DNA of 64,000 nucleotides. Origin: Helicobacter sp. 13S00477-4. GTDB taxonomy: Bacteria > Campylobacterota > Campylobacteria > Campylobacterales > Helicobacteraceae. Shown here in pieces: positions 9,353 through 19,158 of the stretch. The notes under the pieces are model-generated. The model did not search any database. It was given only the letters and a program-made list of their open reading frames with translations, and was not told where the DNA came from. Within the stretch, counting starts at the first letter, position 1. The number at the start of each line of letters is the position of its first letter. The translations under genes and the position numbers were made by a program. Location: positions 43,031 through 107,030 of the forward strand of contig NZ_MLAS01000007.1 in NCBI RefSeq assembly GCF_002272785.1, in the 5' to 3' direction.

Positions 9353-11083
9353 TTAAATCAGCCCTTCAAACTCTTTAAGCATTTTTTCAACTTCTTCCAT
9401 TCCAATTTTCCAAAAAGCATCATCTTCAATATCAAATCCAAATTTTGCGATCAGGTCTTTTGGGCTTTCACTCCCGCCTTTGCTCAAAAATTCAGTATAG
9501 ATTTTGACAAAATCTTTGTTTTTGCCATTTTTATATAAGCCAAATAAAGCTAAAACCAATAATTGACCATAGCTATAAGCATAACAATAAAAAGGTGAAT
9601 GGATAAAATGAGGGATATAGCTCCACCAACGACGATAATTTTTGGTGAGTTTCAAGCTATTTGCAAACATTTTTTCATTTTCTTCTTGCCAGATTTTATC
9701 AAAATCTTCAATTTTAAGCTCATCAGGCTCTTGGTGTATCCTACGTTCAAAATTTGTCATCACAATTTGTCTGAAAAGTGTTGAAAAAATATCTTCTAAT
9801 TTTGCTGCATAAATGGCACGGAGTTCTGAAGCACATAAGTCTTTTTTGAGGTTATCAAATAAAAGCATTTCGGCAAAAACTGAAGCTGTTTCTGCTGTTG
9901 TTAATGGAGTATCCATATTCAAACAACCTTTATTTTTGCTCAATTCTTGATGGATCATATGTCCAAATTCATGAGCAATCGTAAATGCATCCCTTCTGTT
10001 GCCTGTAAAGTTGAGTAAAACATAAGGATGGACACTTGGTACTGCACCATGACTAAAGGCTCCACCCCTTTTATTGGCTTTTGGGTGTGAATCTATCCAA
10101 CCTTCTTTGATTGCCTTTGAGGCGATTTCATAAAATTTTGGGGAAAAATCTTTGAAGGTTTTGAGTACTGATTCTATGGATTCTTCATAAGTGATATTTT
10201 GATTTTGTGTTGAGATGGGTGCATAACGATCATAATCTTTAAGCTTATAGCCTAAAATATTTGATTTGATTTTATAATAGCGATGCACTAAAGAGAAGTT
10301 TTCATTTACAATATTTATCATGCTATCGACACTTTTTTGACTGATTTGATTGTCGATATGTCGGAAGGATTCTTTTTTTTGATAGTTTCTTAGTTTGGTT
10401 TGAATATGCAAATCTTTACGAACCATATTTAAAATATAAGCTAGCAAAAAGCTTGAACTTTCTAGGGCTTGACTGAAAGATTTTTGAGCTCGTTTTCTTG
10501 TTTTCCTGTCTCCTTGATGCAGGAGGGCTAAAATTTCTTCTTCACTTAAAATTTGTTTTTTATAAGGGATTTTGAGTGAAGCTAGGTGTTCATCAAATAG
10601 CCTTGAAAAAGCATGAACTCCTACAGGAGAAGTCGCTAAAAGCACTTTTTCTTCAGGTAGGCTCAATTGATGGGTTTTTTTTGCGATGAGATTTTTTAGG
10701 TAATAAGCATATTTTTTTGTTTTGGCAATGATGCTTGTTTGTTTTTTAGAATCCAGTTGACAGAATTGGATTTCAAAAAAGACAATATGTTTTTCAATTT
10801 CATTGATCATCAATTCATATTTGGCATAAAAATCACCCTTTGAAGTATCTGAAGCAAAGATTAAGAAGATATAAGTCATAGCTTTTGATATACCTTCAAT
10901 CAGGTTCTCATATTCAGTGATTATTTTTTCAAAATCTGAATTTGGTGTATTTTCTAATATGTCAGAAAAAATTTTTTCAAAAGCTATTGAAGCTTTTTTG
11001 AGTTTTTCTAAATGAGATTGTAGTGTTTTTGTGTCTTTGAACAAAGCACTTAAATCCCAATGGTGTTGTGTATGTTTTAACAT
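9353..11083 (-). CDS. pepF: Oligoendopeptidase F (M3 family zinc peptidase)
   Basis: This is a cytoplasmic metallopeptidase that cleaves short peptides. The zinc site is seen as TIAHEFGHMIHQE around residue 370, followed about 25 residues later by TAETASVFAEML, which supplies the third zinc ligand. The upstream GAFSHGAVPSVHPYVLLNF and the downstream SYGQLLVLALF are M3B features. At 576 residues it is a normal length. Its start overlaps the end of kefB, suggesting coupled expression; the pepF-kefB neighbourhood is also known in H. pylori. Confidence 0.92.
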   Translation of the reverse strand: MLKHTQHHWDLSALFKDTKTLQSHLEKLKKASIAFEKIFSDILENTPNSDFEKIITEYENLIEGISKAMTYIFLIFASDTSKGDFYAKYELMINEIEKHIVFFEIQFCQLDSKKQTSIIAKTKKYAYYLKNLIAKKTHQLSLPEEKVLLATSPVGVHAFSRLFDEHLASLKIPYKKQILSEEEILALLHQGDRKTRKRAQKSFSQALESSSFLLAYILNMVRKDLHIQTKLRNYQKKESFRHIDNQISQKSVDSMINIVNENFSLVHRYYKIKSNILGYKLKDYDRYAPISTQNQNITYEESIESVLKTFKDFSPKFYEIASKAIKEGWIDSHPKANKRGGAFSHGAVPSVHPYVLLNFTGNRRDAFTIAHEFGHMIHQELSKNKGCLNMDTPLTTAETASVFAEMLLFDNLKKDLCASELRAIYAAKLEDIFSTLFRQIVMTNFERRIHQEPDELKIEDFDKIWQEENEKMFANSLKLTKNYRRWWSYIPHFIHSPFYCYAYSYGQLLVLALFGLYKNGKNKDFVKIYTEFLSKGGSESPKDLIAKFGFDIEDDAFWKIGMEEVEKMLKEFEGLI

Positions 11084-12747
11084 TTTTTTCCTTTTTTGTC
11101 ATCTGTAGCATATCGAACTAATTGCATAGCAATTTCATGTCTGCTGTTGATGCTATTAACATTTATTTTATGGAGTTCTTTTTCTTCTGTTTCGTAATCA
11201 ACTTTGGCAATGATTCGTATATTTGGCACAATATCTAAAATTCTATCACAAATAGCTTTGATAATACTGGTATTGTCTATGGTAATGATGATGCATTTCA
11301 CATTTTCTAGATTGAGTTTTTCTAAGAAATTTCTTTGAGTGATGTTGCCAAAAATCACATTATCTTTTATTTTTTCTCCCAATATTACTTTGGTTGTATC
11401 GTAATCTATGGCTAAATATGGTTTATGATCTTGTTTTAAAATCCCTGCAACTTCTGTCCCAAATGTGCCATAGCCTACAATAATAATGTAGTCTGTTAGA
11501 GTGGTGGGTATAGGAATCCCGCTATCTTTCTTGAGTCCATAATTGATATGTTTTTTAAGGATAAAGCCTGAAATAGAGCGGAGATTTTTTAGGATAAAAG
11601 GTGTTGCTAGCATTGAAAAAATAACCATCAAAATAAGAAATTGGTGGATATCGTTAGGGATAATATGAATCATCCCCTTTTTTTCTAGATAGGACAATAT
11701 TCCAGTGTTGGTTTGCAAATCAAAAAGATGATTGGTATGAGCATTTAAAAATATTACAAATGAAAATTCTCCTATTTGAGATAGTGATAATGCTGTTTTG
11801 ATAGAACTTTGAGAACTTCTAAAAATTTTTAAAATCAAATAAATAAGCCCAATTTTTAATCCCATTGCCAAGAAAAGCAAAAGGATAATAGCAAAAAAAT
11901 TACTCATTAAAAAGCTGAAATTTACCTGCATGCCTACACTGACAAAAAATAAACCAAGTAAAATATCCCTGAAGTTTGATAAATCTGCTTCAACTTGGTA
12001 TTTATAGCGTGATTTTGAAATAGCCATCCCTGCAATGAATGCTCCAAGCGACATTGAAAATCCAAAATAATGGCTGATGCTTGCAGCCCCTAAAACTATC
12101 AATAAAATAGTGCCGATAAATAGTTCTCTAAGACGTGTGTTTGCAGCAAGATTTAGAATCCGTGTAGCAAAATGCCTTCCTGGAATCAAAAGTACTGCTA
12201 AAACAATCAATGCAGAAATAAATGTTTTGAGTAACATATTTCCCAAGCTTAAATCTTTATCACTCACAAGAGCTAATATTAATAAAATAGGTATTATGGC
12301 AATGTCTTGCATGATCAAAATCCCTGTAACACTTCTACCTACAATAGAGTTGAGTGCTTTGTTTTCTTCAAAGTGTTTTAACACGATAGCAGTAGATGAG
12401 AGAGAAAATGCCATACCAATCACCAAAGACAAAACAAATGCAAATCCAAAAATATAATAACTCAATGTAAAAAATAGCAATGTTGTCATCACAACTTGTA
12501 AAATTCCAAATAATAATACTTCTTGTTTCATTGATGTGAGTCTATCAAAGCTAAATTCTAATCCTATCATAAACATCAAGAACACAATCCCCAAATCTGC
12601 TATTTCAGAAAGTGTTGTTGAACTACCTATGCCAAATAAATATACAATAATTGCACCTGTGAGGATATAACCAATGATCACAGGCATATTAATTCTTTTT
12701 AAAAATAAATTAATAAATATCGATATTCCAAGTCCTACAACAATCAT
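11077..12747 (-). CDS. kefB: KefB/CPA2-type monovalent cation:proton antiporter with TrkA-N domain
   Basis: The first 390 residues form about 12 membrane helices with typical CPA2 blocks: MIGLEFSFDRL, GMAFSLSSTAIVLKHFEE and FSMSLGAFIAGMAIS. A Rossmann RCK/TrkA-N domain follows (IIIVGYGTFGTEVAGIL near residue 415), which binds nucleotide and gates transport. The protein sits in the inner membrane and exchanges K+ or Na+ for protons; the ion is not decided here. At 556 residues it is complete. It is divergent from the gene at 12857, across a roughly 110-bp AT-rich gap. A long open frame on the opposite strand within it is a compositional shadow. Confidence 0.88.
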   Translation of the reverse strand: MIVVGLGISIFINLFLKRINMPVIIGYILTGAIIVYLFGIGSSTTLSEIADLGIVFLMFMIGLEFSFDRLTSMKQEVLLFGILQVVMTTLLFFTLSYYIFGFAFVLSLVIGMAFSLSSTAIVLKHFEENKALNSIVGRSVTGILIMQDIAIIPILLILALVSDKDLSLGNMLLKTFISALIVLAVLLIPGRHFATRILNLAANTRLRELFIGTILLIVLGAASISHYFGFSMSLGAFIAGMAISKSRYKYQVEADLSNFRDILLGLFFVSVGMQVNFSFLMSNFFAIILLLFLAMGLKIGLIYLILKIFRSSQSSIKTALSLSQIGEFSFVIFLNAHTNHLFDLQTNTGILSYLEKKGMIHIIPNDIHQFLILMVIFSMLATPFILKNLRSISGFILKKHINYGLKKDSGIPIPTTLTDYIIIVGYGTFGTEVAGILKQDHKPYLAIDYDTTKVILGEKIKDNVIFGNITQRNFLEKLNLENVKCIIITIDNTSIIKAICDRILDIVPNIRIIAKVDYETEEKELHKINVNSINSRHEIAMQLVRYATDDKKGKKC

Positions 12748-12856
12748 ATAAAATATTTCTTCTATGACAGACTCCTTTTGAAATAAGAATAAAATTTTAC
12801 TTTTTTGTTATAATAATAATTGATAATAAAATTATTATAATATAAAAAGGTATTAA
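12748..12856. promoter_or_regulatory. Divergent promoter region
   Basis: This gap between the divergent kefB and the 12857 gene holds two TATAAT hexamers on the plus strand (12809-12814 and 12836-12841), embedded in T-runs typical of epsilonproteobacterial sigma-70 promoters. The second is very close to the ATG at 12857; an AAAAAGG site lies just before the start. The minus-strand promoter for kefB is not clear. Confidence 0.45.
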
Positions 12857-14359
12857 ATGGACTGCTCTTTGCTATATACAATTACTTTGGATATGCTTGA
12901 GCAGGGTCGTGCAGTCTCAAAAAATATGATAGAATTTAATCAGAATATTATCGCAAATTTATCTTTTAAAATCAAAAGAATACTTCAAGAGCATTCAATT
13001 GATACAACAAGTAAGGATTGCAAAGAATATGTCAGGAAGGCTATTGCAGATTTTTATCGTAAAAATGGCATGAGTGCATTTGTTCACATCAGTAAAGATA
13101 AAAATATTCAAGTTCGTGCTACGATAAGGGACAATAAGAACAATCTTTGTATTTCATTTTTGAGTCAATGGCTTGAAGAAAATAAAAAAAAATTTAAGTC
13201 TAAGATTTCAGATAATGAGAGTCCTTCACAAGAAGACTTTCAGATGATTTTAGAATATGCTAAATTGTGTATTGATTTTAATAACGAAATGGCTTTGAGA
13301 GAAATCATTAGGAATGCAATCAAAAAAACTTTTAATCTCAACACTAGAGATGGGCTATTTTTCAATAAACTAGGGGTTTATTTTAAGATATTTGATTTTA
13401 ATTTTGTTAAAATCAGTAATGAAATCAGGAATATGAAAAAATTGGGTGCTGCTAGGATTCTTGATGATGGAGATAGGCTTAAAATTAATGCTTATTTGAG
13501 GAAGATTAATTTAGAAGAATTGATTTTGAAAAATGTAGATTATGTATTGAACTCGAAAATGAATTTAGAAAATATTTCTAATATTGAATTTTCAAGGAAT
13601 TTTTTATTCTGTGTAACCCAAGAATTTAGAATGTTTTTGCAAAAAATCCTTATTGGCAAAATACCAAGTATTTTGCAAACTTGTTTTGCTGATGAAAAAA
13701 TTCGTGCTTCAAAAAATATTATTTTTGAAAGTGTTTCTAAGAGGCTTCTTGAAATGCTTTATCACAATTCTAAAGCTGCAGAAAAATTTATTTCTTTTTA
13801 TCGTTTTAGGACTATTTGTGTTGGTGATGAGGAGATTAATGTTTTAGGTATTATAGATACAAGAGGAGAAGAATGGGATTTAGAAAAAATACGGATGGTT
13901 GTAACCCAAAAATATGCAATCAAATCTCACACAGATGAAATGCAAGATAAATTAGAAAAAATTAATCAAAAAATTCTTGTTTTAGAAAAAGAAATCAATG
14001 AGTTTTTGGAGCAAATTGCACTTACAGAAACATTATTGAGTGAAAAAGATTTGATTTATGAAAGGAAAAAGAAAGAATTGCAGACTTTAAGAGATGAAGA
14101 TATTATCCAAAAAGAGACTGTTACTTCTAGTTTGGCTAAATATCTTGAAGATAAAAAGAATTTCCTTAATGAAATTGAAATCTTGAATGAAAAAATCAAT
14201 GAAATCAAAATAAAAAAAACCCAACTTTCTCAAGAGCAAAGGAATATGATAGAAGATATAGAGAAGACATCCGAAGAGAATCAAATTAGTTTTATTCAAT
14301 ATGATATGCTTGTGAATGCTTTGTCAAATGCTATTGGAGGAGTAAAGTTTGAATCTTGA
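12857..14359 (+). CDS. Unknown cytoplasmic coiled-coil protein in a two-component operon
   Basis: I do not recognise this 500-residue protein. There is no signal peptide or membrane helix. The first 360 residues are mixed helix with a globular feel; residues from about 365 to 480 are a long coiled coil (MQDKLEKINQKILVLEKEIN and repeats after it). It is followed, with an 11-base overlap, by a histidine kinase gene and then a response regulator, so it probably works in or is controlled by that pathway. Its GGAGGAGT end doubles as the kinase ribosome-binding site. Confidence 0.6.
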   Translation: MDCSLLYTITLDMLEQGRAVSKNMIEFNQNIIANLSFKIKRILQEHSIDTTSKDCKEYVRKAIADFYRKNGMSAFVHISKDKNIQVRATIRDNKNNLCISFLSQWLEENKKKFKSKISDNESPSQEDFQMILEYAKLCIDFNNEMALREIIRNAIKKTFNLNTRDGLFFNKLGVYFKIFDFNFVKISNEIRNMKKLGAARILDDGDRLKINAYLRKINLEELILKNVDYVLNSKMNLENISNIEFSRNFLFCVTQEFRMFLQKILIGKIPSILQTCFADEKIRASKNIIFESVSKRLLEMLYHNSKAAEKFISFYRFRTICVGDEEINVLGIIDTRGEEWDLEKIRMVVTQKYAIKSHTDEMQDKLEKINQKILVLEKEINEFLEQIALTETLLSEKDLIYERKKKELQTLRDEDIIQKETVTSSLAKYLEDKKNFLNEIEILNEKINEIKIKKTQLSQEQRNMIEDIEKTSEENQISFIQYDMLVNALSNAIGGVKFES

Positions 14360-15905
14360 GAAAAAAATTTATAACAATCAGAGTTTACAATTACAAACTA
14401 AAATGCTTATTGCCACAATTACTGTTGGATTTTTACTCGTATGTATTACTTCTTTTTTGGCATTGAGTGGATTGAAATATGATTATGAGATAAATTTTCC
14501 CGGACCTATCAAAGAAATCCAAAAACTCAAAGAAATACAAGATTTTTATATCGTTGATATTATGAATTATATCAATCAAAAGACTGATATTTCTACCAAT
14601 AAAAATCAAATGCTTTCTTTGTGGAATGACTATAAAAAGCTACGAGAACCAAAAAGGAATTTTCCTAAAAAACTAAAAAAAATTTATCAAAAGAAATTTT
14701 CTAAAGACACTTATGAGCAAATGCAAAAATATCAAATGCAAGAATCTGAAGAGGTGCAAAAAGTCGATACCATAATCAAAGCTACTGATACTTTGCTCAC
14801 AAAGCTTTATCATAAAGAATCTAAGAATTATCAAGCAGATATTAGGGCTTTATTAAGACAAAGTGTTGCTATCAATGAACTTATTTCTAATATTATCTCA
14901 CTTCGTGTTAAGGTAGCAATGTTAAAAAATTTTACCACTAATGTGATTTATAAAGTTACACTTGTCGTATTGACTATTTTTATGTTCATTGTTATTTTTA
15001 TGACATTATTTTTATCCAATCTTGTGCTTACTTATATTAAAAATATCAATCAAGAACTTCAAACAGCGGTTGGTCAAAAGACAAAGGAGTTGAAAGAAAT
15101 AAATCTTAATCTTCAAAAAACTATTGAATATGAAGTGGAAGAATCTCGTAAGAAAGATCAGATTATGTATCAACAAGCTCGACTTGCTGCTATGGGAGAA
15201 ATGATTCAAAATATTGCCCATCAATGGAGACAGCCATTAAATTCTTTGATTATTTTGATCCAGAGTTTTAAGGTGAAGTTTGATCATGGTAAGCTTGATG
15301 AAAATTTTATTGATTTGCAAACTGAAGATGCCTTAAGGATTGCTAAAAATATGTCAGCCACGATAGAAAATTTTAGGAATTTTTTTCGTCTCAGTAATAA
15401 CAAAAATGATTTTTCGCTTTCGATGGCTATACAAGATTCTATCAAAATTGTTGAGCCAACCTTGAAACAAAAAAATATAACTATTTTTGGTAATATTGAA
15501 GATGATATTCAGTTTTATGGTCACGAAAATGCATTCACTCAGGCAATATTGAATTTAATTAAGAATGCTTATGATGCAATATTAGAACAAAACATTACAA
15601 AAGGAGAATGTGAAATTGGTCTTTATCTCAAAAAAAATTTTGTGTATGTTTACCTTAAAGATAATGCAGGAGGTGTAAAATCAGAAAATATTAATAAAAT
15701 ATTTGAACCATATTTTACTACTAAACATAAATCAGTAGGGACAGGTATTGGTTTGTATATGACAAAACAAATTATAGAAAGGCAGATGTATGGGACAATT
15801 TCGGTCTCTAATTCAAATTGGACAAGTAAAATTTCCCAAAAAAATTATTTTGGGGCAAATTTTTTGATAGAATTACCTATAAAACAAAATCAACAAAAAG
15901 GATGA
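14349..15905 (+). CDS. Membrane-bound sensor histidine kinase
   Basis: The TTG start at 14349 is supported by GGAGGAGTAAAGT just upstream. The protein (518 residues) has TM1 near residues 18-40, a periplasmic region of about 150 residues, TM2 near 195-222, then a coiled linker. The H-box is NIAHQWRQPLNSLI (phosphorylated His near residue 290). The ATPase part shows AILNLIKNAYDA (N box), LKDNAGGVKSENI (G1), and GTGIGLYMTKQIIE (G2). No HAMP motif is obvious. The cognate regulator follows directly with a 4-base overlap. The signal is unknown; the WRQP type H-box is common in epsilonproteobacterial kinases. Confidence 0.9.
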   Translation: MNLEKKIYNNQSLQLQTKMLIATITVGFLLVCITSFLALSGLKYDYEINFPGPIKEIQKLKEIQDFYIVDIMNYINQKTDISTNKNQMLSLWNDYKKLREPKRNFPKKLKKIYQKKFSKDTYEQMQKYQMQESEEVQKVDTIIKATDTLLTKLYHKESKNYQADIRALLRQSVAINELISNIISLRVKVAMLKNFTTNVIYKVTLVVLTIFMFIVIFMTLFLSNLVLTYIKNINQELQTAVGQKTKELKEINLNLQKTIEYEVEESRKKDQIMYQQARLAAMGEMIQNIAHQWRQPLNSLIILIQSFKVKFDHGKLDENFIDLQTEDALRIAKNMSATIENFRNFFRLSNNKNDFSLSMAIQDSIKIVEPTLKQKNITIFGNIEDDIQFYGHENAFTQAILNLIKNAYDAILEQNITKGECEIGLYLKKNFVYVYLKDNAGGVKSENINKIFEPYFTTKHKSVGTGIGLYMTKQIIERQMYGTISVSNSNWTSKISQKNYFGANFLIELPIKQNQQKG

Positions 15906-15907
15906 CT

Positions 15908-16573
15908 ATGGATAAATATGAAAATCTAAAAAACCTTACCGTTTTATATGTTGAAGATGATGAAGATACTCAACGCATCACTTCGATTGTGCTTGAGGAC
16001 TATGTTGGCAGACTCATTTTAGCGAAAAATGGGCAAGAAGCTTTGAATATTTTTGATACACATAATATTGATATAGTTTTAACAGACATTTTGATGCCTA
16101 AACTCAATGGTATTGAGCTTATTAAGGCAATCAGGAGCGGGAAAACCAATCCTTATTGTCCTGTGATTATCACAACTGCTCATACTGAAGTTCCTTATCT
16201 TCTTGATGCTATTAGTTTGAAGGTAGATGGTTATATTTTGAAACCTTTAGATGTAGATGAATTACTCAATACATTGCAAAAAGCAATCTTACCAAAACTA
16301 CAAGCTCTTGAATTGGAGTCAAAAAATCTTCTTATTAATGCAATTTCTGCATTTGTGGGCGGTAAAAAAATAGAAATTATTAAATTTTTATTAGATAATT
16401 GTGATGAGGATCATGTTTACTATGGTTCTTATGAAGATATTATTTCTCATTTGAAGGTTTCAAAACCTACGATTGTAAAGACTTTCAAACAACTCATTGA
16501 AGTGGGTCTTTTGATTAAGATTAAAAATAAAGTTTATAAACTCCACCCTGATGTAACTATCAAAGAGGCATAA
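15908..16573 (+). CDS. Response regulator with C-terminal winged-helix-like domain
   Basis: The receiver domain has the acidic pair VEDDED, the phosphoacceptor in IVLTDILMPKLNG (Asp60 from this start), the Thr in IITTAHTE and the Lys in ILKPLDVDE. The last 80 residues carry a helix-turn-helix-like stretch, YEDIISHLKVSKPTIVKTF, with a following wing; this looks like a DNA-binding output but is not a classic OmpR or NtrC domain. I prefer the ATG at 15908 to the one at 15902 because AAAAAGG is then correctly spaced. It is translationally linked to the kinase and is its evident partner. Confidence 0.85.
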   Translation: MDKYENLKNLTVLYVEDDEDTQRITSIVLEDYVGRLILAKNGQEALNIFDTHNIDIVLTDILMPKLNGIELIKAIRSGKTNPYCPVIITTAHTEVPYLLDAISLKVDGYILKPLDVDELLNTLQKAILPKLQALELESKNLLINAISAFVGGKKIEIIKFLLDNCDEDHVYYGSYEDIISHLKVSKPTIVKTFKQLIEVGLLIKIKNKVYKLHPDVTIKEA

Positions 16574-16588
16574 AAATCCAAAAAAATA

Positions 16589-16632
16589 TTGACTTTAATG
16601 GTAAGGTTTGTATAAAATACTAGCCTTACCAT
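16589..16632 (+). promoter_or_regulatory. Sigma-70 promoter of rho with overlapping inverted repeat
   Basis: TTGACT (16589-16594) and TATAAA (16611-16616) are separated by 16 bases. A perfect inverted repeat, ATGGTAAGG (16598-16606) and CCTTACCAT (16624-16632), brackets the -10 box. It could be an operator for a dimeric repressor or a hairpin at the transcript start. About 70 bases of leader follow before rho. Confidence 0.6.
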
Positions 16633-16701
16633 AATTTAAAAACTTCAAAATCCAAAATCTAATTGCATTGCATTTGATTAAAGGAATTTCTAAGGATAGG
16701 A

Positions 16702-18015
16702 ATGACCACAGAACAAAATTCTAATGTTTCAAAAACCAGGACTCATACCCCAGTAAATGGTTATCGTATTGAGGAGCTCCGTACAAAACCTGTAGAAAAA
16801 CTCATTGAAATAGCCAATGGACTTGAAATAGAAAACCCTCAAGAATATAAACGACAAGATTTGATGTTTGAGATACTTAAAACCCAAGTTTCTCAAGGTG
16901 GGTATATATTATTCACAGGTATTTTAGAGATAACCACTGAAGGTTATGGTTTTTTGAGGGGTATTGATGAGGTTTTTAGTGATAGTCAAAATGATACTTA
17001 TGTCAGTCAATCTCAAATCAGACGTTTTGCTTTAAGGAATGGGGATATTGTAACTGGACAAGTTCGTTCTCCAAAAGATCAAGAAAGATATTATGCATTG
17101 CTCAAGATTGAAGCAGTCAATTATCTTTCTTTAGAAGAGATCAAAAATCGTCCTCTTTTTGACAATCTTACTCCTTTATTCCCTACCGAACAAATCAAGC
17201 TTGAATACCAACCTGAAAAGGTTACTGGTAGGATGCTTGATCTTTTCAATCCTATTGGTAAGGGGCAAAGAGCTTTGATTGTTGCCCCACCTAGAACTGG
17301 TAAAACTGAATTGATGAAAGAGCTTGCACACGGTATCACTTACAATCACCCTGAAATTGAGCTTATTGTGCTTTTGGTTGATGAACGTCCTGAAGAAGTG
17401 ACAGATATGCAAAGGAGTGTGAAGGGACAAGTTTTTAGCTCTACTTTTGACCTCCCATCTGCTAATCATATTAGAGTGGCAGAACTTGTTTTAGAACGTG
17501 CAAAACGTCGAATTGAGATGGGCAAAGATGTCGTTATTTTGCTTGATTCTATAACTCGTTTGGCTAGGGCTTATAATGCAATTACTCCTTCAAGTGGCAA
17601 GGTTTTGAGTGGTGGGGTAGATGCAAATGCTTTGCATAAACCTAAGAGATTTTTTGGAGCTGCAAGGAATATTGAACAAGGTGGTAGTCTCACAATTATA
17701 GCCACAGCTTTGATAGAGACTGGATCTAGGATGGATGAAGTTATTTTTGAAGAATTTAAAGGTACGGGCAATAGTGAAATTGTATTGGCAAGGAATATTG
17801 CTGATAGAAGGATTTATCCTGCATTTGATATTTTAAAATCAGGTACAAGGAAAGATGATTTATTGCTAGGAAAAGATAAACTCACCAAAGTTTGGATGTT
17901 GCGAAATGTAATGCAGCAAATGGATGATATAGAAGCCTTGACTTTTATCTATTCAAAAATGCAAAAAACAAAAGACAATGAAGAGTTCCTCAATATGATG
18001 AATGAAAAAGAATGA
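16702..18015 (+). CDS. rho: Transcription termination factor Rho
   Basis: This is the hexameric RNA helicase that ends transcription. The protein is 437 residues. It has an N-terminal helical domain, a cold-shock RNA-binding domain ([23 protein letters not shown]), Walker [14 protein letters not shown] near residue 195, [10 protein letters not shown], Walker [18 protein letters not shown], and the Q-loop/R-loop region with [19 protein letters not shown]. All key motifs are intact. It starts at an ATG with AAGGATAGGA upstream and overlaps murI by 14 bases, a pairing also seen in H. pylori. Confidence 0.97.
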   Translation: MTTEQNSNVSKTRTHTPVNGYRIEELRTKPVEKLIEIANGLEIENPQEYKRQDLMFEILKTQVSQGGYILFTGILEITTEGYGFLRGIDEVFSDSQNDTYVSQSQIRRFALRNGDIVTGQVRSPKDQERYYALLKIEAVNYLSLEEIKNRPLFDNLTPLFPTEQIKLEYQPEKVTGRMLDLFNPIGKGQRALIVAPPRTGKTELMKELAHGITYNHPEIELIVLLVDERPEEVTDMQRSVKGQVFSSTFDLPSANHIRVAELVLERAKRRIEMGKDVVILLDSITRLARAYNAITPSSGKVLSGGVDANALHKPKRFFGAARNIEQGGSLTIIATALIETGSRMDEVIFEEFKGTGNSEIVLARNIADRRIYPAFDILKSGTRKDDLLLGKDKLTKVWMLRNVMQQMDDIEALTFIYSKMQKTKDNEEFLNMMNEKE

Positions 18016-18775
18016 TTTTTTGAAAGCAGGTATATTTGATAGCGGTGTTGGAGGTTTAAGCGTCCTTAAGAATATCTTGAATGCTAATTTATTTGATGAA
18101 ATTATTTATTATGGAGATACTGCTAGGGTGCCTTATGGTGTTAAAGATAAAGAAACGATTATAAATTTTTCTCTTGAAGCTTTAGATTTTTTTGTCCCTC
18201 ATCAAGTTGATATGCTTATCATTGCTTGTAATACTGTAAGTGCGTATGCTTTAGAAGAAATGAAAAAAAAATCACCCATACCTATTATAGGGGTAATAGA
18301 GCCTGGTATTGAAGCAGTGCAAAATAAAATCAAAGATAAAAATGCTTCAATTTTAATCATCGCTACACAAGCTACGATTAGATCAAAAACATATCAAAAC
18401 AAACTTTTTCAATCTGGCTATAGGCATATAAAAGGTTTGGCAACGGGACTTTTTGTTCCTATCGTTGAAGAAGGAGTTGAAGATAGTGAAATATTAGATG
18501 TTACAATGAGACATTATTTTTCTTCTATCCTTACTCCTCCTGAGGCTATTATTTTGGGTTGCACACATTTTCCCCTTATTGCTGATAAAATCAGTCAATT
18601 TTTTAATAATAAGAGTCTTTTAATACATTCAGGAGAGGCTATTGTGCAGCATTTATGTCATAACCACTCAATCAAACAAAATCAAGCTTCCAAGCAGACA
18701 AAACTGAAATTTTATGCTTCTTCTAATCCGTCTTCTTTAGAAAAAACTGCTCAAAAGTGGCTTAAAAACTTTTAA
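18002..18775 (+). CDS. murI: Glutamate racemase
   Basis: It makes D-glutamate for peptidoglycan. The N-terminus has [16 protein letters not shown] with the catalytic Asp/Ser; [11 protein letters not shown] follows; the two catalytic cysteines lie in [10 protein letters not shown] (about residue 76) and [10 protein letters not shown] (about residue 186). The length of 257 residues is typical. The start lies inside the end of rho, so translation is coupled. Confidence 0.96.
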   Translation: MKKNDFLKAGIFDSGVGGLSVLKNILNANLFDEIIYYGDTARVPYGVKDKETIINFSLEALDFFVPHQVDMLIIACNTVSAYALEEMKKKSPIPIIGVIEPGIEAVQNKIKDKNASILIIATQATIRSKTYQNKLFQSGYRHIKGLATGLFVPIVEEGVEDSEILDVTMRHYFSSILTPPEAIILGCTHFPLIADKISQFFNNKSLLIHSGEAIVQHLCHNHSIKQNQASKQTKLKFYASSNPSSLEKTAQKWLKNF

Positions 18776-18918
18776 TATTATTTTATTATTCTTGGATTAT
18801 TCACATCTATAGTTTTATTTTCAATATTGTAAATGTAAAATTTTTATTATTTTGTAGCCAAATTATTAATATTTTTTGATAAAATTAAAAAATATTAATA
18901 TCAATTAAGGATATTGTA
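18776..18918 (+). promoter_or_regulatory. AT-rich intergenic promoter region of the two-partner secretion locus
   Basis: The 143-bp gap is very AT-rich. A GATAAAAT box preceded by T-tracts lies just ahead of the small gene at 18919, and an AAGGA site stands before its ATG. No strong terminator hairpin for murI is seen. Confidence 0.35.
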
Positions 18919-19158
18919 ATGATTAGAAGTATTTTAATTGGAGGTATATTTGCTATTGTATTATTTTTATTACTTCCAGATAATAAAACTTTGAATAATT
19001 TAGGCATTGAACTTATCAGTTTATATTTTTTTGGAGGGATTATTTATATTCCTATTATGGTCTTATGGATGTGGATATTTAACATCAAAAGGACTCCTTT
19101 TGAGAGTATTGATAATCTCATTTATGAAAAATATTTTAAAAAATGGCTTTCAAAATAA
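18919..19158 (+). CDS. Small inner-membrane protein, 79 aa
   Basis: There are two predicted membrane helices (SILIGGIFAIVLFLLLP and an ISLYFFGGIIYIPIMVLWMW segment) and a basic C-terminus. I do not recognise a family. Its end overlaps the TpsB start by 16 bases, so it is the first gene of that operon and may help assembly or act as a leader gene; no function can be shown. Confidence 0.6.
   Translation: MIRSILIGGIFAIVLFLLLPDNKTLNNLGIELISLYFFGGIIYIPIMVLWMWIFNIKRTPFESIDNLIYEKYFKKWLSK

Noticed and set aside
12077..12457. 126-codon open frame on the plus strand inside kefB
   Set aside because: It is antisense to a well-supported membrane protein and its residues look like the reverse reading of hydrophobic codons; no ribosome-binding site.
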